From: JBQTHI01 sp052390035
Lineage (GTDB): Bacteria > Actinomycetota > Acidimicrobiia > Spongiisociales > ZC4RG35
Direction of reading: 5' to 3'
DNA length: 26,254 nt
Assembly: GCA_052390035.1 (NCBI GenBank)
Contig: JBQTHI010000034.1
Location: 1 to 26,254, forward strand
Part shown: positions 13,788-22,270 of the stretch, one piece after another
Layout: the number at the start of each line of letters is the position of its first letter
Numbering within the stretch: position 1 is the first letter of the stretch
The notes under the pieces: model-generated
What the model saw: only the letters and a program-made list of their open reading frames with translations
Told to the model about the DNA's origin: nothing
Databases searched by the model: none
Program-made: the position numbers and the translations under genes

Positions 13788-14780
13788 TCACGGCGCGAAG
13801 GTGTCGATCATCAGCCGGACGTCGGGGCCGAGCGGGTACAGGATCGGGCACGAGCATCCGCTGGCGACGTACTCGGCGACCTTCTCCCGGCACTCGGCCG
13901 GCGTCCCGGCGGCACAGATCATCTGCACGACATCGTCGGGGACCAGCCGGGAGGCTTTCCTCAGTTGTTCGGGAGTGGCGGGCCAGGTGAGTATCCGGGA
14001 GATCTCTTCCAGCAAACTCTCGCCGACCCCCGAAGCCTTCATGATGTGGGGCTGCTGGCCGAGGTACTGGGTTACGAGCAGCCGGGCGGCATCGATGGCG
14101 ACCGTTCGATCGGTGTCCATCGAGCAGACGATGAGTTGGGGCCGGTCGATCTGATCAATCGACCTGCCGGTCCGCCGGGCTCCGATTTCGAGGTGTTCGA
14201 TCGCCCGGTGGTTGTAAGCCGGCGAGACCAGGTAGTTGAGGACCACGCCATCGGCGATTTCGCCGGTTAGCTCCATCATCTGCATCCCGGTGGCGCCGAT
14301 GAAGATGGGCACGTCTTTGGCTCGCCGCTCTTGATACATGTAGTCGAGTTCCACGCCATCGAGATGGACGTGTTCGCCGTGGAAGGTGACCATTTCCGAG
14401 GCAAGCAGTGATCGGACGACCGTGACGATCTCTCGCATCGCCGTCAACGGCTTTCGTCGCTCGATGCCAACCTTGGCGGCGAGGGGGTCCCACCAGGCCC
14501 CGATGCCTAAGAGAATCCGTCCCGGGGCGAGGTCGTCCAGGGTGGCGAAAGTCGAGGCAAGTCGGGCGGGGTTTCGGGACCAGATGTCGACCACTCCCGC
14601 CCCCACTTTGATCCGGGAGGAGGTGGCGGCGAAGGCCGCCATCGAGATGGTGGCGTCGCGGACCAGGCGGGAGTCGGCCTGCCAGACGGCCTCAAATCCT
14701 TTGGCCTCGGCGTAACGGACATGCTCGACCCCCGCGGCGATCGAGTGCGCATCCTGCAGGTAGAGGGCGACTCGGTTCAC
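13788..14780 (-). CDS. LLM-class F420-dependent oxidoreductase
   Basis: The 330-residue protein matches the luciferase-like monooxygenase family, TIM-barrel enzymes that in actinobacteria usually use coenzyme F420. Visible elements include EHVRYAEAKGFEAVWQ near the N-terminus, a strand with SSRIKVGAGVVDIWSRNP, and GRILLGIGAWWDPLAA, followed by the usual REIVTVVRSLL helix. IFIGATGMQMMELTGEIADGVVLN is the later cofactor-side segment typical of Mer-like members (methylene-tetrahydromethanopterin reductase-like). The substrate is unknown. The start is GTG 14780. It lies 57 bases downstream of a ferredoxin gene on the same strand, but electron transfer between them is only suggested by proximity, because F420 enzymes of this class do not need ferredoxin. 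Confidence 0.87.
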   Translation of the reverse strand: MNRVALYLQDAHSIAAGVEHVRYAEAKGFEAVWQADSRLVRDATISMAAFAATSSRIKVGAGVVDIWSRNPARLASTFATLDDLAPGRILLGIGAWWDPLAAKVGIERRKPLTAMREIVTVVRSLLASEMVTFHGEHVHLDGVELDYMYQERRAKDVPIFIGATGMQMMELTGEIADGVVLNYLVSPAYNHRAIEHLEIGARRTGRSIDQIDRPQLIVCSMDTDRTVAIDAARLLVTQYLGQQPHIMKASGVGESLLEEISRILTWPATPEQLRKASRLVPDDVVQMICAAGTPAECREKVAEYVASGCSCPILYPLGPDVRLMIDTFAP

Positions 14781-14837
14781 AACAGCCGCCCTTCTATCAC
14801 CCTGAAGAGCCTGATTCCACCCTCGGTGTCGAAAGTG

Positions 14838-15140
14838 TCAGTCCTCGGGGATGGGCTCGATCATGATGCACTCGCCGGGGCACTCTTCGGCCGACTCGAG
14901 GGTGTCCTCAATCAGGTGATCGGGAACCCGGGCCAAACCGCGGGCACCGTCGGGACCGTGACCGGTCCCCTCCTTCCCGTCGTAGACGATGGTTTCACCG
15001 AAGTGTTTAGCTTCCTCTTTCACCACCCACAGGCCGTCGTCCCGGCCGACGAAGACGTCGGGGGTGATCTCCTCACAGATTCCATCACCCGTACACAGGT
15101 CCTGGTCTATCCATACGCGAAGCTTGGTGGCACTAGCCAT
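14838..15140 (-). CDS. Single-cluster ferredoxin (3Fe-4S type likely)
   Basis: The 100-residue protein has CTGDGIC (Cys16 and Cys22), then EEITPDVFVGRDDGLW, and near the end AEECPGECI. This is the pattern of small actinobacterial ferredoxins where the first motif has only two cysteines and a non-Cys residue in the middle, giving a [3Fe-4S] cluster. Such ferredoxins often serve cytochromes P450 or Rieske oxygenases; none is encoded here. A loop of about 40 residues rich in Gly/Asp (residues 45-75) is longer than in minimal ferredoxins. It appears leaderless: TACCGT lies seven bases before the ATG. Confidence 0.85.
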   Translation of the reverse strand: MASATKLRVWIDQDLCTGDGICEEITPDVFVGRDDGLWVVKEEAKHFGETIVYDGKEGTGHGPDGARGLARVPDHLIEDTLESAEECPGECIMIEPIPED

Positions 15141-15147
15141 ATCGCCT

Positions 15148-15153
15148 ACGGTA
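15148..15153 (-). promoter_or_regulatory. -10 box of probable leaderless ferredoxin transcript
   Basis: On the minus strand TACCGT (TANNNT) is seven bases before the ferredoxin ATG. TTGCGA, 16 bases upstream of it, is a plausible -35. No ribosome site is present. Confidence 0.45.
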
Positions 15154-15206
15154 CAGCCGAAGCGGTTTATCGCAAACCATCGGGCTCGTTTGTGGGACCG
15201 AAAGCG

Positions 15207-15377
15207 CTATTCGGTGGGCTCGCTGGTCTTCGCCATGGCCAGCACCTGCTCTTTGGTCGTTTCCATGTTGTGAATCAGCCGGCCGTGGTCCTGGGTGGCC
15301 TTGATCACTTCCTCCTCGTAGCCCATGGCTTCCCATCCACAGACACAGGTGACGATAAGAACCGGGGCGCTCGTCAT
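15207..15377 (-). CDS. Small DUF1059-like protein
   Basis: This 56-residue protein runs from an ATG at 15375-15377 to a TAG at 15207-15209. It contains VTCVCGWEAMG near residues 9-19, followed by EEEVIKATQDHGRLIHNME. The CxCGW start and the helix with spaced His residues resemble DUF1059 proteins, short cytoplasmic proteins of unknown function. Cys11, Cys13, His31 and His36 could bind a metal, but this is speculation. Its ATG overlaps the stop of the upstream 159-residue gene by four bases (15374-15377), so the pair is translationally coupled. Confidence 0.65.
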   Translation of the reverse strand: MTSAPVLIVTCVCGWEAMGYEEEVIKATQDHGRLIHNMETTKEQVLAMAKTSEPTE

Positions 15378-15853
15378 TTGATCTGTTCAAAGGTAGCCGG
15401 AACATAGGTCGCTAGAGCCTGCTGCCAGCCAGCATCGAGGGCGGAACGAACGACTTCATCCTCTCTGACCAGCCATGCCAGATGGCGAAGGGCGTGGTAT
15501 AGGACCTGATCGGAGTCGATTCGCTCCGGTGCCGAGTCCGATTCCCCCCGGGCGAGCTCGGTTGGAACGATTGGCAGGAGTTCCAGGTTGGGCTCGAGGT
15601 CGACGACCCCGATGAAGGTCAGCACCACTGCCGACGACTCCCATCGCCAGGAGGTTGAGTGGAGCACCTTCAAGCCGGGGATGACTCGGGTCATCACCGC
15701 CCGCAATTCGTCCATCGGATGGTGGAGGCCATGAAGCTCGATCTCCCAGGGCCGAGGGCCTTCTGGCCCGGTCAGCACCAACCGGTCACCATCGAGAGCT
15801 ACCACAAACACCTCCCCCCGGACCGGGCCTTCGATGTCGAAAGGCAAAGACAC
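15374..15853 (-). CDS. Conserved-looking protein of unknown function
   Basis: I do not recognise this 159-residue protein. It has a predicted beta-rich N-terminal half (GEVFVVALDGDRLVLTGPEG, WEIELHGLHHPMDELRAVMTRV) and a helical C-terminal half (DQVLYHALRHLAWLVREDEVVRSAL). There is no signal peptide or membrane helix. The start is GTG at 15853, with AGGAG about 12 bases upstream on the minus strand, so the start is moderately certain. It is divergent from icmF by about 56 bases and coupled by ATGA to the small DUF1059-like gene. Confidence 0.6.
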   Translation of the reverse strand: MSLPFDIEGPVRGEVFVVALDGDRLVLTGPEGPRPWEIELHGLHHPMDELRAVMTRVIPGLKVLHSTSWRWESSAVVLTFIGVVDLEPNLELLPIVPTELARGESDSAPERIDSDQVLYHALRHLAWLVREDEVVRSALDAGWQQALATYVPATFEQIK

Positions 15854-15896
15854 CGCAGTCGTCTACTCCTGAACGGTTACAGGCGCCAAACCCGGT

Positions 15897-15902
15897 TAGT
15901 TT
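15897..15902 (+). promoter_or_regulatory. -10 box of probable leaderless icmF transcript
   Basis: TAGTTT (TANNNT) is seven bases before GTG 15910. This spacing, and the lack of a ribosome site, supports GTG 15910 over TTG 15901 as the start. Confidence 0.45.
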
Positions 15903-15909
15903 GTACGGT

Positions 15910-18900
15910 GTGAGCGCCTACCGGCCGGTGAACAAGGTTCGTTTCGTCACCGCCACGACACTTTTTGACGGCCACGATGCCGCCATCAACATCTTTCGGC
16001 GGATGTTGCAGGCCTCGGGGGCGGAGGTCATCCACTTGGGACACAACCGTTCCGGTCTGGAAATCGTCGAGACCGCCGTCGATGAGGACGTGCAGGCGAT
16101 CGCAGTCACCAGTTACCAGGGGGGCCATCTGGAGTTCTTCCGCTATCTGCGGGACCTGTTGGTCGAGCGTGACTGTGGTCACGTCCGCATCTTCGGCGGC
16201 GGCGGGGGGACGATCCTTCCCTCCGAGGGCCGCCAGCTGATGGACTACGGAGTGGCCCGCATCTATTCACCGGATGACGGGCGAGCGATGGGATTGCAGG
16301 GGATGGTCGACGACATGCTCGCCACCGCCGACTTTCCCACCGGGGTGCTCGATGGCGTCGAGGTCGAAAGGGTAACGGCGAGCAACCATCGGCTCATCGG
16401 ACAGCTCATCTCGGCCGCCGAGAACTGGCCGGACAAATACGCCGACCGGTTCGATGATCTAGCGGCGAGCACCGCCGCGATGAAAATTCCGGTGATCGGT
16501 GTCACCGGGACCGGGGGGTCCGGGAAGTCATCGTTGGTCGACGAAATGGTCCGCCGGTTCTTGCTCGACTTCCCCGAAAAGGGCATCGCGGTCCTGTCGG
16601 TCGACCCGACGAAACGCCGGACCGGAGGAGCACTGCTGGGTGATCGGATTCGGATGAACTCGATTCCCCACCACCGTGCCTACATGCGATCAATGGCGAC
16701 CCGTCAGGCCAACGTCGCCATCTCCGAGGCGGTCACCACCGCCATCAACATCATCAAAGCGGCCGGCTTTGACTTGATCTTGCTGGAGACCTCGGGCATC
16801 GGTCAATCCGACACCGAAGTCATCGAGCACAGCGACCTCTCGGTCTACGTGATGACTCCCGAATATGGGGCTGGCACCCAACTCGAAAAGATCGACATGC
16901 TCGACTTCGCCGATCTGGTGGTGATCAACAAGGCCGACAAGCAGGGGGCCGATGACGCCCTCCGAGACGTCCGCAAGCAGTACCGGCGAAACCGGGTCCA
17001 ATTCGACGGCTCCGATGCCGACCTCCCGGTCTATGCGACCATCGCCTCGGATTTCAACGATCCCGGGACGAACCGGTTTTACCGGACCCTAATGAGGACG
17101 CTGACGGCCCGCAGCCAATCGGTTTTCGATTCGGACCTGGAGCTGCCGACCGCCGCCGAGGACAAGCGACACATCGTCCCTCCCCACCGACAGCGCTACC
17201 TGGCCGAGATAGCCGAAGAGGTTCGCCGCTACGACCAATGGACGGTCGCGCAGGCGGCGCAGGCCGAGGAACTTTACCGGCTCCGGGCCGCCATCGACCT
17301 TGAGGAGGTCGCCGAACGGGCGGCGGAAGTCAAAGGACGGATCGACCCGTCCAACCTGGCGTTGCTCGATGGCTGGGAGGCGAGGCTCGGCCGGTATCAG
17401 GGTGACGAGTTTGTTTTCACGGTGAGGGGCCGAGAGGTGACCGTCCCCAACGTTTTTGAGAGCCTCTCCCACACCCGTATACCCAAGGTGGCCGTGCCCA
17501 CCTATCGCGGGTGGGGTGACCGTCTCCGCTGGGCGCTTCAAGAGAACCTGCCCGGGGAGTTCCCGTTCACCGCCGGGATCTACCCGTTCAAGCGGACGGA
17601 AGAGGATCCCACCCGGATGTTTGCCGGGGAGGGCCCGCCCGAACAGACCAACCACCGTTTTCACTACCTGGCGGCGGCAACTCCGGCCAAACGTCTATCG
17701 ACCGCCTTCGACTCCGTCACCCTCTACGGCCACGACCCCGACCTGCGGCCCGACATTTACGGCAAGGTCGGAAACTCAGGGGTGTCGATCGCCACTATCG
17801 ACGATGCCAAAAAGCTCTATTCCGGCTTCGACCTCAACGATCCGGCGACCTCGGTGTCGATGACCATCAACGGCCCTGCTCCGATCATCCTCGCCTTCTT
17901 CCTCAACGCCGCCATCGACCAGGCCTGCGAGAAACACATCACGGCCGAGGGATTGGAAACGGAGGTGAGCAAGAAGATCGCCGACCTCTACCGCGACCGG
18001 GTCCGGCCCCATTACCACGGGGAAGCGCCTTCGGGTAGCGACGGTCTCGGCTTGATGCTGCTCGGCGTCACGGGCGATCGGGTGCTGGACCGTTCCAAGT
18101 ACGGGCGGATCAGGGAGGAGACACTTCGCCGGGTCCGAGGAACGGTTCAGGCCGACATCCTCAAGGAGGACCAGGCGCAGAACACCTGCATATTTTCGAC
18201 CGAGTTCTCGCTGCGGATGATGGGGGACATCCAACAATATTTCGTCGACCATCAGGTCGACAACTTCTATTCGGTGTCGATTTCGGGTTATCACATGGCG
18301 GAGGCGGGTGCCAACCCCATCAGCCAACTCGCCTTCACCCTCGCCAATGGCTTCACCTTCATCGAGTATTACCTGGCCCGGGGGATGCACATCGATGACT
18401 TCGCCCCCAATCTGTCCTTCTTCTTCTCCAACGGGATCGATCCCGAATACGCCGTTATCGGCCGGGTGGCGCGCCGAATCTGGGCCAAGGCGATCAAACA
18501 TCGATACGGCGGTAACGAGCGGAGCCAGAAGCTCAAATATCACATTCAGACCTCGGGTCGCTCGCTCCATGCCCAGGAGATCAGCTTCAACGACATCCGT
18601 ACCACTCTGCAGGCGCTGTATGCGATTTACGACAACTGCAACAGCCTCCACACCAACGCTTACGACGAAGCCATCACCACCCCCACCGAGGAGTCGGTCC
18701 GCCGGGCGGTGGCGATCCAACTCATCATCAATCGCGAGCTTGGGCTGGCCAGAAACGAGAATCCGTTACAGGGCTCGTTCATCATCGAAGAGCTCACCGA
18801 CTTGGTGGAGGAGGCGGTGCTCGTCGAGTTCGAGCGCATCTCCTCGCGGGGAGGGGTGCTCGGGGCGATGGAGCGGCAATACCAACGGACCCGGATCCAG

Positions 18901-19236
18901 GAGGAGTCGCTCTATTACGAGCGGAGGAAGGAGTCGGGGGAGTATCCGATCGTCGGGGTGAACACCTTTCTCTCCGCCGAGGGCTCCCCCTTTCAGGTTC
19001 CCAAGCAGCTCATCAGGTCGACCGAGGCGGATCGCGACCGGCAAATAGCCAACCTCGAGGCCTTCTGGGATCGCAACCGGGAGGCGGCTCCGATGGCGCT
19101 GACAACGCTGCAGAAGGCCGCCATCGACCAGTCCAACACGTTCGAGGTGCTGATGGAGACGGTCAAGGTGGCATCATTGGGCCAGATCGCCAGCGCCCTC
19201 TACGACGTCGGCGGGCAATACCGGCGCAACATGTAG
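15910..19236 (+). CDS. icmF: Fused isobutyryl-CoA mutase IcmF
   Basis: The 1108-residue protein has the three-part IcmF layout. An N-terminal B12-binding domain (about 1-140) contains DGHDAA with His22, the cobalt ligand, and SYQGGH at 68-73. A MeaI-type G-protein chaperone domain (about 150-420) has Walker A GTGGSGKSS near 200-208 and NKAD at 340-343. The C-terminal TIM-barrel mutase half (about 530-1080) includes RLSTAFDSVTLYGHDP, QTSGRSLHAQEI and NSLHTNAYDEAI. The family interconverts isobutyryl-CoA and n-butyryl-CoA, or related acyl-CoAs such as pivalyl-CoA, using adenosylcobalamin and GTP-dependent cofactor loading. Which substrate applies here depends on a few active-site residues I could not align. 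GTG 15910 is preferred as start. It appears monocistronic. Confidence 0.95.
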   Translation: MSAYRPVNKVRFVTATTLFDGHDAAINIFRRMLQASGAEVIHLGHNRSGLEIVETAVDEDVQAIAVTSYQGGHLEFFRYLRDLLVERDCGHVRIFGGGGGTILPSEGRQLMDYGVARIYSPDDGRAMGLQGMVDDMLATADFPTGVLDGVEVERVTASNHRLIGQLISAAENWPDKYADRFDDLAASTAAMKIPVIGVTGTGGSGKSSLVDEMVRRFLLDFPEKGIAVLSVDPTKRRTGGALLGDRIRMNSIPHHRAYMRSMATRQANVAISEAVTTAINIIKAAGFDLILLETSGIGQSDTEVIEHSDLSVYVMTPEYGAGTQLEKIDMLDFADLVVINKADKQGADDALRDVRKQYRRNRVQFDGSDADLPVYATIASDFNDPGTNRFYRTLMRTLTARSQSVFDSDLELPTAAEDKRHIVPPHRQRYLAEIAEEVRRYDQWTVAQAAQAEELYRLRAAIDLEEVAERAAEVKGRIDPSNLALLDGWEARLGRYQGDEFVFTVRGREVTVPNVFESLSHTRIPKVAVPTYRGWGDRLRWALQENLPGEFPFTAGIYPFKRTEEDPTRMFAGEGPPEQTNHRFHYLAAATPAKRLSTAFDSVTLYGHDPDLRPDIYGKVGNSGVSIATIDDAKKLYSGFDLNDPATSVSMTINGPAPIILAFFLNAAIDQACEKHITAEGLETEVSKKIADLYRDRVRPHYHGEAPSGSDGLGLMLLGVTGDRVLDRSKYGRIREETLRRVRGTVQADILKEDQAQNTCIFSTEFSLRMMGDIQQYFVDHQVDNFYSVSISGYHMAEAGANPISQLAFTLANGFTFIEYYLARGMHIDDFAPNLSFFFSNGIDPEYAVIGRVARRIWAKAIKHRYGGNERSQKLKYHIQTSGRSLHAQEISFNDIRTTLQALYAIYDNCNSLHTNAYDEAITTPTEESVRRAVAIQLIINRELGLARNENPLQGSFIIEELTDLVEEAVLVEFERISSRGGVLGAMERQYQRTRIQEESLYYERRKESGEYPIVGVNTFLSAEGSPFQVPKQLIRSTEADRDRQIANLEAFWDRNREAAPMALTTLQKAAIDQSNTFEVLMETVKVASLGQIASALYDVGGQYRRNM

Positions 19237-19290
19237 GTCGAGGGCGGATGCGGCCGTGCCGAGCACCTTCATGAGGGGCGAAGGTTGGGC

Positions 19291-19309
19291 CCCGCGCCAA
19301 GAGCGCGGG
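19291..19309 (+). terminator. GC-rich hairpin after icmF
   Basis: CCCGCGC (19291-19297) and GCGCGGG (19303-19309) form a perfect 7-bp stem with loop CAAGA. It lies 55 bases after the icmF stop. No U-tract follows. A second small hairpin, GGGGC-TCG-GCCCC, is at 19328-19340. Together they are the best candidates for ending the icmF transcript. Confidence 0.45.
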
Positions 19310-19423
19310 TAGCTCCACGGGCTGGGAGGGGCTCGGCCCCATAGGGCTTGCCGCCCGTTACCGGCGTAATACACAGAGCTCTGCTGACATGCAGCGAGGC
19401 ATTCCGGCAAGTACCGTGGAGAC

Positions 19424-19439
19424 GCGGCCGTGGGGCCGC
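19424..19439 (+). promoter_or_regulatory. Leader hairpin before the ABC transporter operon
   Basis: GCGGCC (19424-19429) and GGCCGC (19434-19439) form a 6-bp stem with loop GTGG. It is seven bases before a strong ribosome site AAGGAGG (19447-19453). It may stabilise the mRNA 5' end or affect translation. I found no convincing promoter in the 19237-19460 spacer. Confidence 0.35.
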
Positions 19440-19460
19440 AACCCCTAAGGAGGAAAGTGA

Positions 19461-21143
19461 ATGACGCGAAAGCGATGGTTAGCGCTCGTCGCCGTACTGG
19501 GCCTGGCCCTTGCGGCCTGTGGTACGACGGCGGCGACGACCACCACTGCCGCCCCGGCGCCGACGACAACGGCTCCCGCGGCCACCACCACCACTGAAGC
19601 TGCCCCGGAGTTCGAAGGTCTCAGTGTCGCCGCCGACAACTGTGACTACGGCGGCACCATCTTCGAAATCAAGGCCAACAGCCCGACCCAGGTGACCTTC
19701 TCGATGTGTAAGCCGGTACCGGCCTTCCCCGAGATCGTCGCCTTCACCTCATTCGGGATCCAGCCGGCCGAACACATCGAAGCGACGCGCGGCTCCCCGC
19801 TCGACAACCCGATCGGGACCGGTCCCTTTGTCCTCGATGCCTGGAACCGAGGCGACTCGATCGTCTTCCAGGCCAACCAGGACTACTGGGGTACCCCACC
19901 GGCGTTTCAGACCCTGGTCTTCCGATGGGCGACCGAATCGGCCGCACGCCTGCTCGAGCTGCAGTCGGGCAACGCCGACATAATCACCAACCTGGCCACG
20001 GCCGACATCCCGGCGGTTGAGGGTGATTCCAACTTGACGTTGCTTCCCGACCGGAACCCCAACGTCTTCTACCTGGGAATGTCCACCTTCCAACCTCCGT
20101 TTGACAATCCCGGGGTGCGGCAGGCGATCGCCCAGGCGATCGACCGGCAGCAGATTGTGGACGCCTTCTACCCGGAAGGTTCAGAGGTCGCTTCCCACTT
20201 CACCCCCTGCTCGATCTTGAACGGGTGCCAGGGAGAGGACTGGTACGCCTTCGATGCAGCCGCCGCAGCCAGCACCCTCTCCGAAGCCGGGGTAGAACCG
20301 TTCGACGTGACGCTTTACTACCGCGATGTATTCCGGGTTTACCTCCCCGAGCCGGGGGCGGTTGCCAACGAGATCGCACAGCAGCTCTCGGACAACCTCG
20401 GTCTGAATGTGTCGGTACAGGTGATCGAGTCGGGCGAGTTCATCGCCGAGTCGACCGCCGGCAACTACCCGCTGTACATGCTGGGATGGGGTGCGGACTA
20501 TCCGCATGTCACCAACTTTCTCGACTTCCACTTCGGGGAGGCCAATCCGCAATTTGGCGCCACTTATCCCGACATCTTCAACAACTTGTTAGAGGCCGCC
20601 GCCATCGCCGATCCGGAGGCCTCCGCCCCGTTGTACGAGTCGGCCAACAACGCCATCAAAGCCAACGTGCCGATGGTTCCCATCGCACATGGTGCCTCCC
20701 TCGACGCTGCCCTCGCCAGCCTGGAAGGGGCGGTGACGCCGGTGTTCGGCGCCCCCCAGTTCGAGTTGATGAACCCGGGCAAGGACACGCTGGTGTTCGT
20801 CCAGAACGCCGAGCCGATCAGCCTGTACTGCGCCGACGAGACCGACGGCGAATCCCTGTCCGCCTGCCAGCAGGTGGTGGAACCGCTCCTCGGCTACGAC
20901 CTCGAAGGTGGTGTCGTACCGAAGCTCGCCACCGACTGCGTGTCGAACGACGACGGCTCCATCTGGACCTGCCAGCTCCGGGAGGGGGTGAAGTTCCACG
21001 ATGGCAGCGACTTCGACGCCAACGACGTGGTTGCCTCATGGGCGGCCGGGATCGACGCCGCCAACCCGCTCCATGTGGGCAACACCGGAGCCTTCGAGTA
21101 CTACACGTACCTGTGGACCCAACTGATCAACGCCGAAAGTTGA
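19461..21143 (+). CDS. Family 5 peptide-type ABC substrate-binding lipoprotein, circularly permuted
   Basis: The 560-residue protein has a lipoprotein signal (lipobox LAAC, Cys20) and a Thr/Ala/Pro linker to about residue 49. It belongs to the SBP_bac_5 (DppA/OppA) family, but the order of segments is unusual. NPIGTGPF, normally near residue 190, is at 116-123; VRQAIAQAIDR is at about 219; LGWGADYP is at about 341. After the usual family end (VPMVPIAH, then the TPVFGAPQFELM region), the protein continues with the segment that normally starts the mature protein: VEPLLGYDLEGGVVPKLA, then LREGVKFHDG with KFHDG at 511-515, DANDVVASW. The sequence reads as one complete, circularly permuted domain, not a duplication. 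The start has an excellent AAGGAGG site. It is first in a five-gene operon; it would bind peptides, nickel complexes or similar ligands outside the membrane. Confidence 0.88.
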   Translation: MTRKRWLALVAVLGLALAACGTTAATTTTAAPAPTTTAPAATTTTEAAPEFEGLSVAADNCDYGGTIFEIKANSPTQVTFSMCKPVPAFPEIVAFTSFGIQPAEHIEATRGSPLDNPIGTGPFVLDAWNRGDSIVFQANQDYWGTPPAFQTLVFRWATESAARLLELQSGNADIITNLATADIPAVEGDSNLTLLPDRNPNVFYLGMSTFQPPFDNPGVRQAIAQAIDRQQIVDAFYPEGSEVASHFTPCSILNGCQGEDWYAFDAAAAASTLSEAGVEPFDVTLYYRDVFRVYLPEPGAVANEIAQQLSDNLGLNVSVQVIESGEFIAESTAGNYPLYMLGWGADYPHVTNFLDFHFGEANPQFGATYPDIFNNLLEAAAIADPEASAPLYESANNAIKANVPMVPIAHGASLDAALASLEGAVTPVFGAPQFELMNPGKDTLVFVQNAEPISLYCADETDGESLSACQQVVEPLLGYDLEGGVVPKLATDCVSNDDGSIWTCQLREGVKFHDGSDFDANDVVASWAAGIDAANPLHVGNTGAFEYYTYLWTQLINAES

Positions 21144-21154
21144 TCGGATGATCG

Positions 21155-21184
21155 GGAGGGGGAGCGGGAAACCGCTCCCCCTCC
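21155..21184 (+). promoter_or_regulatory. Strong intercistronic hairpin, binding-protein/permease boundary
   Basis: A perfect 13-bp stem (21155-21167 with 21172-21184) is closed by a GAAA tetraloop. It starts 11 bases after the binding-protein stop and ends six bases before the permease ATG. There is no U-tract. By analogy with malE-malF and other ABC operons it may protect the 3' end of the abundant binding-protein mRNA and lower downstream expression. It also leaves no room for a ribosome site before the permease. Confidence 0.7.
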
Positions 21185-21190
21185 GCTTCA

Positions 21191-22270
21191 ATGGTCACCT
21201 TCCTCCTCCGTCGCCTGATCTTCGCCATACCGGTGCTGCTCGGGATCGTGGTGGTGGTTTTCCTGTTGGTGCGGGCCATTCCGGGCGATCCGTGTCGGGC
21301 GATGCTGGGCGAACGGGCCACCCAGCAGGCCTGTGACGCTTTCAACGCCGCCAACGGCCTTGACCGGCCGGTACCCGTCCAGCTTGGGATCTATCTGGCC
21401 AAGCTTGTGCAGTTCGATCTGGGGGAATCGATCCGATTTTCCCGACCGGTCACCCAAATCCTGATCGAGCGGATGCCGATGACGATCGAGCTTTCGGCGG
21501 CGGCGTTATTGCTGGCGTTGCTGATCGGCGTTCCACTGGGAATCGTCGCGGCGATGCGGCACAACAGTGCCGCCGACGTCGGCACGATGGCTTTGGCAAA
21601 CGTCGGGGTGTCAATGCCGGTCTTCTGGCTTGGCCTGATGCTCGCTTATCTGTTCGCCCTGGTGCTGAAAGACACGCCGTTCTCTTTGCCACCATCGGGA
21701 CGGCTCACCGCCGGGGTGACCTCGGTCCCGTTCTGGGAGGTCTGGGGCCGGCACTTGGACACCGACAGTTTCTGGGCGCCGATCTCAGAGTTTTTCTCCA
21801 ACTTCTTCATCGTCAACTCATTGATCACCGGCCAGTGGGACATCCTTTGGGACGCCATCCAACACTTGATCCTCCCAGCCGTGGCGCTCGCCACCATCCC
21901 GCTCTCGATCATCGCCCGCATCACCCGCTCCTCGCTGCTGGAGGTACTCGGCTCGGATTACGTGCGGACCGCCCGTTCCAAAGGGGCGCGCGAGCGAAGG
22001 GTGGTCGCCCGTCATGCACTCCGCAACGCCCTGCTCCCGGTCGTCACCATCGGCGGCCTCCAATTAGGGGCCCTGCTCGGGGGAGCGGTCCTCACCGAAA
22101 GTGTGTTCAGCCTGGCCGGGGTTGGTAAGGCTTTGGTGGAGGCGATCTTTTCCCGCGACTTCCCGGTGATCCAGGGCTTCACCGCGGTGGTGGCGCTCGG
22201 CTACGTCATCGTCAACTTGGGGGTCGACATCTCCTACGCCTACCTCGATCCTCGGATCCGTCTCGAATGA
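21191..22270 (+). CDS. ABC transporter permease, DppB/OppB type
   Basis: The 359-residue inner-membrane permease begins with the family's typical N-terminal helix (LLRRLIFAIPVLLGIVVVVFLL, residues 5-26) and the RAIPGDP motif. A long external loop is followed by helices with the coupling (EAA-like) loop near YVRTARSKGARERRVVARHALRNA and then LPVVTIGGLQLGALLGGAV. It partners the DppC-like protein that follows, with a four-base overlap (22267-22270). An insertion at about residues 160-215 (TPFSLPPSGRLTAG to TDSFWAPISEFF) is longer than in the short enterobacterial members. No ribosome site precedes ATG 21191; a hairpin ends six bases before it. Confidence 0.92.
   Translation: MVTFLLRRLIFAIPVLLGIVVVVFLLVRAIPGDPCRAMLGERATQQACDAFNAANGLDRPVPVQLGIYLAKLVQFDLGESIRFSRPVTQILIERMPMTIELSAAALLLALLIGVPLGIVAAMRHNSAADVGTMALANVGVSMPVFWLGLMLAYLFALVLKDTPFSLPPSGRLTAGVTSVPFWEVWGRHLDTDSFWAPISEFFSNFFIVNSLITGQWDILWDAIQHLILPAVALATIPLSIIARITRSSLLEVLGSDYVRTARSKGARERRVVARHALRNALLPVVTIGGLQLGALLGGAVLTESVFSLAGVGKALVEAIFSRDFPVIQGFTAVVALGYVIVNLGVDISYAYLDPRIRLE

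Noticed and set aside
15901..15909. TTG 15901 as the icmF start
   Set aside because: It would place the start within the TAGTTT box; GTG 15910 has standard spacing and agrees with the usual IcmF N-terminus.
17776..18720. A 314-codon open frame on the minus strand inside icmF
   Set aside because: It is the shadow of the mutase domain; its composition mirrors codon usage of icmF and shows no start signal or domain.
19237..19460. A structured RNA gene or riboswitch upstream of the ABC operon
   Set aside because: Several GC-rich hairpins are present, but I recognise no riboswitch core, and they are explained as terminator-like and leader hairpins.
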